A DNA stretch of 64,000 bases, from assembly GCA_016776505.1 (NCBI GenBank), contig JADHTG010000007.1, forward strand, positions 1-64,000. Direction: 5' to 3'. Position numbers and translations under genes: made by a program. Source of the stretch: Bacteroidota bacterium. GTDB lineage: Bacteria > Bacteroidota > Bacteroidia > CAILMK01 > JAAYUY01. Numbering within the stretch: the stretch's first letter is position 1; each line of letters starts with the position of its first letter. This document shows, piece after piece, positions 53,510-61,804 of this stretch. Below the pieces are notes generated by a model. That model ran no database searches and was not told where the DNA came from. It was given only the letters and a program-made list of their open reading frames with translations.

Positions 53510-55852
53510 TTACTCTTTAGTAAACTTTGAATACCACTGTTGGTTATTACTCAAAATGCTAATAAAATAAACTCCACTGGACAGGTCTTTTACATTTATA
53601 CTAACATTCTCAGCGCTAAATGAACCTTTTGCAATGGTATGGCCAAAGATGTCTGTAATCAAATAAATCCCTTCATTTATGTTCTTCATATCCAGCTGAA
53701 CTCTATCTTTTGCAGGGTTAGGATATGCGTTTACTTCATTGGAAGAAATCCTGTTTTCCTTCACATCGGTAAATAAACCATAACTCATTACAGCAAAGTT
53801 TTCATTGTTTCCTCCATCCCTGTAACTAACAAGAGGCATGTTATTGTTATCAACCACCAATTCTCCAAAACTGATGTTCCCCCTGTTAAATCCCCTCGGT
53901 CCAACACTTTCCCAGGTACTGCCATTCAAGGTCATTAAAGTGGCCCTGTTTTTTTTGAGTCCATCCCGGAACAGGACATAGACTTTCCCCCAATTATCCA
54001 CAGCAATTCTTGTATTGAATGCCTCTCCTCCGGTAATGTTTTCACCAATTACACTCCATGAGGTGCCATCGTATTTATAGACCATTATTTGTTTCATATA
54101 GTTCCTGGTAAGGGCGACATAAATATTATCATTCTTATCGATCGCAAAACCGTAATAACCATAGACTCCGCTGGTGTCAAACGAATTTCCTCCAACCACA
54201 TCCCATAAATCGTTCTCAAAAAATTTAACATAAGGGATCTGATTGTGATCAATATCAGCATAAAGGGCATGAGGTCTGTTTTTACTGTCAAAAGCAATGT
54301 TCGTTCCTGCACCGCGGTATGCAAAGCTATAACCCACTAAATCCCAGAAACCATTCGATTTATTGTATTTCAACATCATAGCATTGTTTTCACCTTCACG
54401 GCAGGAAACATGAGCCACATTGTTATTATCGAAAGCGATGTCAATTCCATCTGTTCGTGCTCCTGAAATAATCTGTCCTACCCGCTCCCAGCTACTACCG
54501 TTAAAGCGTTTTACTTGCAGGTCTTTCACATCAGTTCCATCGTATAAGTTATAGAGTACCCATGGAATACCATCTTTATCCACTGCTATGGAATTCCAGT
54601 TAGCTCCAAAATCTACTGATCCTCCAACCTGTTTCCAACTACCGTTTACCAACTGAAAAACATATAATATCTGACTGCTGTTATCTGTATAGGAAGCAAA
54701 TAATGAATTGTTCCTGTTCACTGCAATATCAGGCGCAAAGGCAGGAGTTGAACTTACATGATTTCCTCCAACTAATTGCCAGTTCTCCGGATATGCAGCA
54801 TTGACAATAATATCAAATACTTTTGTAATGCTTTCAGTACCGTCATCAATTTTTAATTCCAGTGGAATAGTTCCCATGGCAGTTGGTGTTCCTTTTAGTG
54901 TAACTACTTTTCCTTTAACAGTTACATTCAACCAGGGCGGAACACTTCCCACTGTTGTAATGGTCAATATTTTATCATCCGGATCGTGTGCATAAATTAT
55001 TTCTTCATATTCGGTCCCTACATAGGCATCCGGATCGGGTGAATTGATGAAGAAAGGTCTGGCATTGGTGTTTCCGGCTAAATAAGGACTTTTTCTTGCA
55101 TTGATGATTTCAGCTGTTGCCGCATCAACCACTAAGCCTGCCACCCGAAGGTAGTTTTCATCATAGTCGGCAGGTACCGTATAACTGAAGGTATAAGAAA
55201 ATGAATCTCCTGAGGTGATCGTTCCCGGCATGCTGTTTTGTTTTCCATAATATCCTCCAAGCAATGCGCGTCCAACATGGTCATATGCAATCATAGAGTA
55301 GGGGATAGAAGCAGGTAATTTTTCAAACCCACCCCAGTAACTGCTGTTTCCGGAATAATAATTTGTTTGATTGTATTGTGTATTATCCCCGCTTACTCCG
55401 TCTTCCAAAACAATCGCAGCAAAGCGGTAATCTCCACTTAGATTCTGATGAAATTTTGCTGATACAATGGCAGTTAATTCACGGCTTGAAGCATTGAAAC
55501 TTGTCTCTATATAAACTGCTGCTTCAGGAATTTCTTTCATTCTAACATCCACACCCTCGAACCAAACGCTGGTACTTAGGGCTTTTTTGACCCTGTCCAC
55601 ATTGGCAGTGGGTGCTCCAGTCAGGTTGGTTGAATCAGGGTAGCCTGGCAATTCCATGGGATCATTTACATGAACTGAAATAAAAATCAAATCCTCATAC
55701 ATATGTGATAATGAATCTCCGTACCATGTACCACGTGGACAAAATGTACACCAGGTACCTGTTAACTCCTCAACAACAATGTGTCTTTTAGGTTGAGAAA
55801 AAGCAGTAATCCCTAAGAATAAAGCAAGAGCAACAATTAATAATCTTTTCAT
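53510..55852 (-). CDS. Omp28-related surface protein with thioredoxin-like start and T9SS sorting domain
   Basis: 780 residues. Signal peptide (LLIVALALFLGITAFS), then HIVVEELTGTWCTFCPRGTW, the WCxxC thioredoxin-like motif typical of Omp28-related proteins, with ISVHVNDPMELPGY. An Ig-like/cadherin-like putative domain follows (NSPDPDAYVGTEYEEIIYAH, VTLKGTPTAMGTIPLEL), then a beta-propeller of about seven blades (SWKQVGGSVDFGANWNSIAV, SSWERVGQIISGARTDGIDI, TSWSVIGENITGGEAFNTRI). Type A T9SS tail NAYPNPAKDRVQLDMKN. A possible cell-surface disulfide or redox function is inferred only from the WCxxC. Confidence 0.85.
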   Translation of the reverse strand: MKRLLIVALALFLGITAFSQPKRHIVVEELTGTWCTFCPRGTWYGDSLSHMYEDLIFISVHVNDPMELPGYPDSTNLTGAPTANVDRVKKALSTSVWFEGVDVRMKEIPEAAVYIETSFNASSRELTAIVSAKFHQNLSGDYRFAAIVLEDGVSGDNTQYNQTNYYSGNSSYWGGFEKLPASIPYSMIAYDHVGRALLGGYYGKQNSMPGTITSGDSFSYTFSYTVPADYDENYLRVAGLVVDAATAEIINARKSPYLAGNTNARPFFINSPDPDAYVGTEYEEIIYAHDPDDKILTITTVGSVPPWLNVTVKGKVVTLKGTPTAMGTIPLELKIDDGTESITKVFDIIVNAAYPENWQLVGGNHVSSTPAFAPDIAVNRNNSLFASYTDNSSQILYVFQLVNGSWKQVGGSVDFGANWNSIAVDKDGIPWVLYNLYDGTDVKDLQVKRFNGSSWERVGQIISGARTDGIDIAFDNNNVAHVSCREGENNAMMLKYNKSNGFWDLVGYSFAYRGAGTNIAFDSKNRPHALYADIDHNQIPYVKFFENDLWDVVGGNSFDTSGVYGYYGFAIDKNDNIYVALTRNYMKQIMVYKYDGTSWSVIGENITGGEAFNTRIAVDNWGKVYVLFRDGLKKNRATLMTLNGSTWESVGPRGFNRGNISFGELVVDNNNMPLVSYRDGGNNENFAVMSYGLFTDVKENRISSNEVNAYPNPAKDRVQLDMKNINEGIYLITDIFGHTIAKGSFSAENVSINVKDLSSGVYFISILSNNQQWYSKFTKE

Positions 55853-56019
55853 TTGATTAAAATTTATGATGTTAACAGTCTTTTCCAGCGAACTAAATTA
55901 GAGAATTTAAGCGTAATAGCAAATTCTAATTTTGCGAGATTTACTTTATTAACAAGTGTTGTGATGATTTGTAATGATGTTTTTTTGCCCCTTGACTGGC
56001 AAATTGGAAATTGGGTTAA

Positions 56020-57297
56020 TTAAGCAAACAATGGAAAATCAGACATCATCTCGTTGACTTTTTTCCTGGTTGTAGCAATCATGTCTTCATCCTCGTGATT
56101 GCCAATTACATCATCTATTAATTCCACGATAGGAGCCATTTGCTCTTCTTTCAATCCCCTGGTGGTGATGGCAGGTGTTCCTACTCTTAGCCCGGATGCC
56201 TGAAATGGAGAACGGGTATCAAAAGGCACCATGTTTTTATTGACTGTGATATCCGCTTTTACCAGGCTATCTTCAACAATACGCCCTGTAATTTCCGGGA
56301 ATTTTGTCCTGAGATCGATAAGCATCAGGTGATTATCCGTACCTCCGGAAATTACTTTATAGCCTTTATTTACAAATGCATCAGCCATCACCTTTGCATT
56401 CTTCTTCACCTGAAGGATGTATGTCATGTACTCATCTGTTAAGGCCTCACCATAAGCTACTGCTTTTGAAGCAATTACATGTTCCAATGGCCCACCTTGA
56501 ATTCCAGGGAATACTGCAGAATCAAGCAATGAAGACATTTTTCGAATGGTTCCTTTTTTGGTTGTTTTTCCCCAGGGATTTTCAAAATCTTCTCCTATCA
56601 GAATCATTCCACCTCTCGGTCCTCTCAGCGTTTTATGAGTGGTCGTGGTTACTATATGGCAATGTGGTAAAGGATCATTTAAAATTCCCTTTGCAATTAA
56701 TCCAGCCGGATGAGCGATATCTGCCATCAGAATGGCACCTATCTGATCAGCTATTTCTCTCATGCGTTCATAATCCCAGTCACGGGAATAAGCGGAGGCT
56801 CCTGCAATGATTAATTTGGGTTTTTCAGCCAGTGCAACTGCTTCCATCTTATCATAGTCAATCATGCCCGTTGTTTCCTCCACACCATAAGCAACCTGCC
56901 TGTATAGAATTCCTGAAGAATTTACAGGGGAACCATGTGATAGATGACCTCCATGTGCCAGGTCAAGTCCCATAAAAGTATCCCCTGGTTTCAGACAGGC
57001 AAGAAATACTGCCATATTTGCCTGGGCACCTGAATGAGGCTGCACATTTGCCCATTCTGCATTGAATAATTCTTTAGCCCGGTCAATGGCCAGTTGCTCA
57101 GTTTCATCCACAAACTGACATCCTCCATAATACCTTTTTCCGGGATATCCTTCGGCATATTTATTGGTCATCACCGAACCCATGGCTTCCAGTACCTGCT
57201 CACTGACAAAATTTTCAGAGGCGATTAATTCGATCCCCTGCATTTGTCTTTCTTTCTCTTTCTGAATCATGTCAAAAACCGCTCTGTCTCTTTGCAT
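56020..57297 (-). CDS. glyA: Serine hydroxymethyltransferase
   Basis: Serine to glycine with transfer of the methylene to tetrahydrofolate; PLP enzyme. 425 residues. [52 protein letters not shown] and the PLP-lysine region [16 protein letters not shown] are present. It supports the same one-carbon pathway as gcvT. Stand-alone gene with a candidate promoter box. Confidence 0.98.
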   Translation of the reverse strand: MQRDRAVFDMIQKEKERQMQGIELIASENFVSEQVLEAMGSVMTNKYAEGYPGKRYYGGCQFVDETEQLAIDRAKELFNAEWANVQPHSGAQANMAVFLACLKPGDTFMGLDLAHGGHLSHGSPVNSSGILYRQVAYGVEETTGMIDYDKMEAVALAEKPKLIIAGASAYSRDWDYERMREIADQIGAILMADIAHPAGLIAKGILNDPLPHCHIVTTTTHKTLRGPRGGMILIGEDFENPWGKTTKKGTIRKMSSLLDSAVFPGIQGGPLEHVIASKAVAYGEALTDEYMTYILQVKKNAKVMADAFVNKGYKVISGGTDNHLMLIDLRTKFPEITGRIVEDSLVKADITVNKNMVPFDTRSPFQASGLRVGTPAITTRGLKEEQMAPIVELIDDVIGNHEDEDMIATTRKKVNEMMSDFPLFA

Positions 57298-57331
57298 TTT
57301 TGTATTCTTTTAGAAAATTAAAATTCTGAAG

Positions 57332-57339
57332 CAAATGTA
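57332..57339 (-). promoter_or_regulatory. glyA: Candidate -7 box (TACATTTG) for glyA
   Basis: Minus-strand TACATTTG lies about 35 bases before the glyA ATG. No -33 partner. Confidence 0.32.
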
Positions 57340-57415
57340 GGAAAATTGTTTAATTCCAGATCTTGTGTTCATTTTTCTATTTTGAAAAGCTGCTGGTCGC
57401 GAGTATATTAAGTAC

Positions 57416-59233
57416 TTAATTATCCTCTAATTTCTGCAATTCAAACAGCATTTTGTAGGCTCCATTTTTTGCAATCAGTTCTCCATGTTTGCCGGATTCT
57501 TTAATTTCTCCTTTATCCATCACATGGATCATATCTGCTTTTTGAATGGTGCTTAATCTGTGAGCAATAACGATGCTGGTCCGGTTTTCCATGAGTCTGT
57601 ACATAGCATCCTGCACAATTTTCTCGGAAGCAGTGTCCAGGGCAGATGTGGCTTCATCCAATATCAGAATAGGCGGATTCTTGAGGATGGCCCTCGCAAT
57701 GCTGATTCTTTGTTTTTGCCCACCAGAAAGCAATCCTCCCCGGTCTCCGATATTCGCCTGGTATCCATGTTCTGTTTCCATGATAAATTCATGCGCATTG
57801 GCAGCTTTGGCTGCTGAAAGCACTTCTTCCTGATTGGGATGCCTGATCCCAAAAGCAATATTATTGAAAAAAGTATCATTGAATAAAATGGGTTCCTGTG
57901 TCACAACTGCCATCAAATTACGCAGGTCAAATAGTTTTATTTGTCGGATATCATTTCCATCCAAAAGTATTCGCCCTGAATCTACATCATAAAAGCGCAG
58001 AATTAATTCTGCCAAAGTAGTTTTCCCACTACCTGACTGGCCTACCAGCGCAATGATTTTTCCTTTGGGAATCTCAATATTAATATTTTTAAGTACTTTT
58101 TCTGACGTATAGGAGAAATTTACATTTTCGAGTTGGATACTCTTGGTAAAATTACTTATGGCGATGGGCTTTGCACTTTCTTTAATATGTGCTTCTGTAT
58201 CAATAAGTTGAAATATTCTTTCTCCGGATGCCGCACCTTTCATGATTTGACCATAAGCCTGGGAAAGTTTTTTTGCAGGTTGGGTGATTTGTTGAAAATA
58301 GATCACAAAGATCATGATGAGGGTGTATTGAAGCTTGCCTTCAAAAACGAGTCTGCCACTAAAGTAAAGAAAAACACCAACGGTCAGAATGCCTAAAGAT
58401 TCAGAAATAATGGGTATAGCCCTGCTTTTATTCAATACTTTTTTTGATTGTTTCCGGTATTCATTATTGTGTTTATTGAAAACAGATTTCACATATTCCT
58501 CGGCATTAAAGGCTTTGATAACCCGTATTCCGCTTGTGAATTCATCAATAACCGTACTGATCCATCCCAGCTTTTCCTGGCTCTTAAGTGAATTTTTTTT
58601 CAAAGACTTCCCAATGAATGTTACAATAAGTGCCATGGGTGGAATCAGCAAAAACACATATAAGGTTAATGGAGGAGAAGCAGATATCATTAAATAAATG
58701 AAAATAATGATGGTATAGGGATCCCTTACCAGGCTTTCCAGGGTAGCGATGATAGATTGTTCTATATTCAGCAGATCAGCAGTAAAACGACTCATGATAT
58801 CTCCTTTATGCTTCCCTTCAAAATGAGCAATATGCAGATCAGTTGTTTTATAAAACATATCTCTGCGAACATTCTGGATCATTTTGGTCCTTATGGAATT
58901 CATTAATAATTGGGAAATATAGCGGATCGCGTTGCTTAAGAGATATACACCGACCACAAAACTGATAGCTAAGGTCAGAGCCCTGCTTTTGCTTTTTTCC
59001 TCGAGATTATTGATTAAAAATTGATTTATACTGTCTAAAAATTCAAAAGGCGAATTTTTTAAACTTTCAATAGTGGTAAAGCTGTCGCCAGAAAAAAGCA
59101 ATTTTAAAACACTGTCCAGAAATGAGATGGATAATCCCAGCAAACTGACAGCAATGATCATTGTTAAAGTGTGTAAAAGAAATTTTCCCGTATAGGGTTT
59201 TAAATAGGCGATAATGCGCCAGAATGTTTTCAT
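57416..59233 (-). CDS. ABC exporter, fused permease-ATPase (MsbA-like)
   Basis: 605 residues from ATG 59233 (MKTFWRIIAYLKPYTGKFLL); the longer frame would run back into the rbfA region. An N-terminal six-helix transmembrane domain to about residue 340 (LLHTLTMIIAVSLLGLSISF, ALTLAISFVVGVYLLSNAIR, PLTLYVFLLIPPMALIV), then the ATPase: Walker A ALVGQSGSGKTTLAELI, signature LLSGGQKQRISIARAI, Walker B ILILDEATSALD and switch VIAHRLST. MsbA flips lipid A-core; other lipid or peptide exporters are possible. Divergent from rbfA. Confidence 0.92.
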   Translation of the reverse strand: MKTFWRIIAYLKPYTGKFLLHTLTMIIAVSLLGLSISFLDSVLKLLFSGDSFTTIESLKNSPFEFLDSINQFLINNLEEKSKSRALTLAISFVVGVYLLSNAIRYISQLLMNSIRTKMIQNVRRDMFYKTTDLHIAHFEGKHKGDIMSRFTADLLNIEQSIIATLESLVRDPYTIIIFIYLMISASPPLTLYVFLLIPPMALIVTFIGKSLKKNSLKSQEKLGWISTVIDEFTSGIRVIKAFNAEEYVKSVFNKHNNEYRKQSKKVLNKSRAIPIISESLGILTVGVFLYFSGRLVFEGKLQYTLIMIFVIYFQQITQPAKKLSQAYGQIMKGAASGERIFQLIDTEAHIKESAKPIAISNFTKSIQLENVNFSYTSEKVLKNINIEIPKGKIIALVGQSGSGKTTLAELILRFYDVDSGRILLDGNDIRQIKLFDLRNLMAVVTQEPILFNDTFFNNIAFGIRHPNQEEVLSAAKAANAHEFIMETEHGYQANIGDRGGLLSGGQKQRISIARAILKNPPILILDEATSALDTASEKIVQDAMYRLMENRTSIVIAHRLSTIQKADMIHVMDKGEIKESGKHGELIAKNGAYKMLFELQKLEDN

Positions 59234-59238
59234 GGCGG

Positions 59239-59246
59239 CAAATTTA
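59239..59246 (-). promoter_or_regulatory. Candidate -7 box (TAAATTTG) for the ABC exporter
   Basis: Minus-strand TAAATTTG lies only 5 bases before the ATG at 59233, so a transcript from it would be nearly leaderless. No -33 partner. Confidence 0.22.
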
Positions 59247-59286
59247 ATTATTTCTGTAGAAAGGATAATTGTCGGAACTTTGCAAA

Positions 59287-59676
59287 ATGATAAGTAGAAG
59301 GCAGGAAAAATTCGCAAGATTAATTCAGAAAGAACTGGGATACATTTTCTTAACTGATGGAAAAAAATATTTTGGCAATGCTATAATAAGTGTGACTCAC
59401 ATTAAGGCATCACCTGATTTTGGATACGTCAAAGCCTATCTTAATTTTTTAAATGTAGGGGATCCTGATCAAATGATCAAACTGATTGAGAAGCATAACA
59501 GGGATATAAGAAAGTCGCTTGCCAATCAGCTTAAGAACTCGGTAAGAAAGGTGCCTGAACTGAGTTTCTATTATGATGATACTTTAGATTACATGGAGAA
59601 AATGGATGAGGTGTTTAAAAAACTTCATGAAAAGGAATCTTCCTCTGCAGAATCTTCGGAAGATAAGAAGGAATAA
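59287..59676 (+). CDS. rbfA: Ribosome-binding factor A
   Basis: 30S maturation factor needed for 16S rRNA 5' processing. 129 residues from ATG 59287 (MISRRQEKFARLIQKELGYI); the upstream in-frame TTG is less likely. KH-like domain with IISVTHIKASPDFGYVKAYL and RDIRKSLANQLKNSVRKVPE, LSFYYDDTLDYMEKMDEV. Family members usually close like this, with a short charged tail. It starts a plus-strand unit with a methyltransferase and a LolC/E-type permease. Confidence 0.94.
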   Translation: MISRRQEKFARLIQKELGYIFLTDGKKYFGNAIISVTHIKASPDFGYVKAYLNFLNVGDPDQMIKLIEKHNRDIRKSLANQLKNSVRKVPELSFYYDDTLDYMEKMDEVFKKLHEKESSSAESSEDKKE

Positions 59677-59687
59677 AAATAGCTGAA

Positions 59688-60512
59688 ATGAAATACGAAC
59701 CTATAAAACATAGTATCGATCATTTTATATCACGAAACCCATTTTTTAAACGAATATTTTTCCGTTTAGTTGATCTATACCTCTTAAGAACATGGCATGT
59801 TCATAAAGAAATCAGGAAAATTAAACCCTTTTTTAAAAACGGTCTTCATGTCCTGGATGCAGGTGCCGGCTTTGGACAATATTCATATTGGATACTAAAA
59901 AAATTTAAGAAAACTAAAATCACGGCAATTGATATCAGTCAGAGTCATGTCGATAAAGCGCAGCCATTTTTTGATCAATCAGGCTTTAAAGGAAGGGCTC
60001 AATTCAAGCAGGCTGATTTAACAAAATATATTGCTGAAGGGAGTTTTGATGTAATTATTTCTTTCGATGTAATGGAACACATCCAGGAGGACAGAAAAGT
60101 ATTTATAAACTTTTACAAATCGTTAAAGAATGGCGGGCTCCTGATCATTTCCACTCCATCCGACCAGGGTGGTTCAGGTGTTCATGATCATGAACATAAA
60201 AATGTCGGAAACGCTTCTTTTATAGATGAACATGTAAGGGATGGGTATGGAGTGGAGGAAATAAAAGAAAAACTAAACACAGCAGGTTTTTCTAAAGTAG
60301 AAGTGAAATTCACTTATGGCATTCCCGGAAAATTATCCTGGATATTATTGATGAAATTCCCGATCAGTTTATTGAATATTTCCAAATTATATTTTATTCT
60401 TTTGCCCTTTTACTGGATCATCGTTTTTCCCTTCTGTCTGATCCTGAATTATGTGGATATTATGATAAAACACAAATCGGGAACCGGTTTAATGGTAAAA
60501 GCTTTCAAGTAA
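59688..60512 (+). CDS. Class I SAM-dependent methyltransferase
   Basis: 274 residues. SAM motif I VLDAGAGFGQYSYWILKKF at about residue 56, acidic motif II KITAIDISQSHVDKA, then DVIISFDVMEHIQEDRKVF and LKNGGLLIISTPSDQGG. The C-terminal 45 residues hold two hydrophobic stretches (LYFILLPFYWIIVFPFCLIL), suggesting membrane attachment. Substrate unknown. It starts 11 bases after rbfA. Confidence 0.88.
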   Translation: MKYEPIKHSIDHFISRNPFFKRIFFRLVDLYLLRTWHVHKEIRKIKPFFKNGLHVLDAGAGFGQYSYWILKKFKKTKITAIDISQSHVDKAQPFFDQSGFKGRAQFKQADLTKYIAEGSFDVIISFDVMEHIQEDRKVFINFYKSLKNGGLLIISTPSDQGGSGVHDHEHKNVGNASFIDEHVRDGYGVEEIKEKLNTAGFSKVEVKFTYGIPGKLSWILLMKFPISLLNISKLYFILLPFYWIIVFPFCLILNYVDIMIKHKSGTGLMVKAFK

Positions 60513-60554
60513 TAAACATTTTTTTTAGTCAATTAAACTTCAGTCACTGATTAT

Positions 60555-61790
60555 ATGAACCTTTCCTTCTGGTTTGCAAGAAAGTATTTTTATTCCAATA
60601 AAGTCAGGAATGTGATCAACCTGATTTCAAGAATCTCACAGATAGGTATTACAGTCGGAACAATGGCCCTGGTTGTTATTTTATCTGTATTCAACGGTTT
60701 TGAAGATGTCATCCTTTCTTTATATAATTCATTTGACCCATCCCTGCGCATTTCACCCGCTGAAGGAAAATATTTTGAAGTGGACAGCCTGAAAATAGCA
60801 GAAATTAAATCCCTGGACGGAGTGCTCTATCTGAGTCCGGTTATTGAGGAAAATGCATTGATTAAATACAAAGAAAACCAGACTATTGCTACCCTGAAAG
60901 CCATGAACCAGGAATATTTTGGCTATAGCGGACTGGATTCAATGATCATTGTCGGTCACGCAAAACTCATAGCAAAAGGAGCGTATTTTGCCATTCCAGG
61001 TTCAGGAGTAGCTTCTAAACTGGGATTGAGTTTAATGGGATTTGATGAATACCTGGAGATCTTTTATCCCCGGAAAGGTTCCCCTTCCTCATTTGTACTG
61101 AATCCGAATTCAGCTTTCAGTCAAAAGAAAATTCCCATGTCAGGTGTATTCCAGGTTCAACAGGATTTTGATGAGAAATATATTTTAGTACCTCTTGAAT
61201 TTGCTCAAAAACTGCTTGAAAAAAAGCAATATACATCACTTGATATTTTGCTGATGGATGACATGAAAATGTCTGAAGCAAAAAAAAATATAAGCGAGAT
61301 TTTGGGTGAAAATTATATTATTAAAGATCGATTTGAACTTCATAAATGGCTTTATAATATTTTGAAATCAGAGAAACTGATGGTTTACCTGATATTATCC
61401 TTTATCCTTTTGATCGCAGGTTTCAATTTAATTGGTTCCCTTCTGATGCTTACACTGGAGAAGAAAAGGGATATGATGGTGTTGAGAAGTATGGGTGGGG
61501 GTGAACTGCTGATACGAAGGATATTCTTTTATGAAGGTCTCATGTTATCCGTTACCAGCGCAGTCATTGGCATCCTGTTAGGATTGATTTTTTGTATAAT
61601 TCAAATGCAATTTGGGATAATTAAAATAAACCAGGGATCCACATTTATCCTGGACGCTTTTCCGGTAAGTTTTCGAATAATGGATTTTCTCTGGGTTTTT
61701 ATTACAGTGGTTATACTTGGATTTATTTCATCTTACCTGCCCGCGCGTGCAGTTTGGAAAAATCTATCCATTAAAGACCTGAACAAGTAG
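60555..61790 (+). CDS. FtsX-like ABC transporter permease (LolC/LolE type)
   Basis: 411 residues. N-terminal helix near 22-48 (GITVGTMALVVILSVFNGFE), a large periplasmic domain, then three C-terminal helices (LMVYLILSFILLIAGFNLIG, SVTSAVIGILLGLIFCIIQM, FLWVFITVVILGFISSYLPA). LMLTLEKKRDMMVLRSMGGG is the cytoplasmic coupling helix region. Probable lipoprotein-release permease; its ATPase is not in the window. It follows the methyltransferase by 42 bases. Confidence 0.9.
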   Translation: MNLSFWFARKYFYSNKVRNVINLISRISQIGITVGTMALVVILSVFNGFEDVILSLYNSFDPSLRISPAEGKYFEVDSLKIAEIKSLDGVLYLSPVIEENALIKYKENQTIATLKAMNQEYFGYSGLDSMIIVGHAKLIAKGAYFAIPGSGVASKLGLSLMGFDEYLEIFYPRKGSPSSFVLNPNSAFSQKKIPMSGVFQVQQDFDEKYILVPLEFAQKLLEKKQYTSLDILLMDDMKMSEAKKNISEILGENYIIKDRFELHKWLYNILKSEKLMVYLILSFILLIAGFNLIGSLLMLTLEKKRDMMVLRSMGGGELLIRRIFFYEGLMLSVTSAVIGILLGLIFCIIQMQFGIIKINQGSTFILDAFPVSFRIMDFLWVFITVVILGFISSYLPARAVWKNLSIKDLNK

Positions 61791-61804
61791 AAGAATTATT
61801 CTCC

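Noticed and set aside
56376-56810. 144-codon plus-strand frame within glyA
   Set aside because: Antisense to a highly conserved gene, with no recognisable domain.
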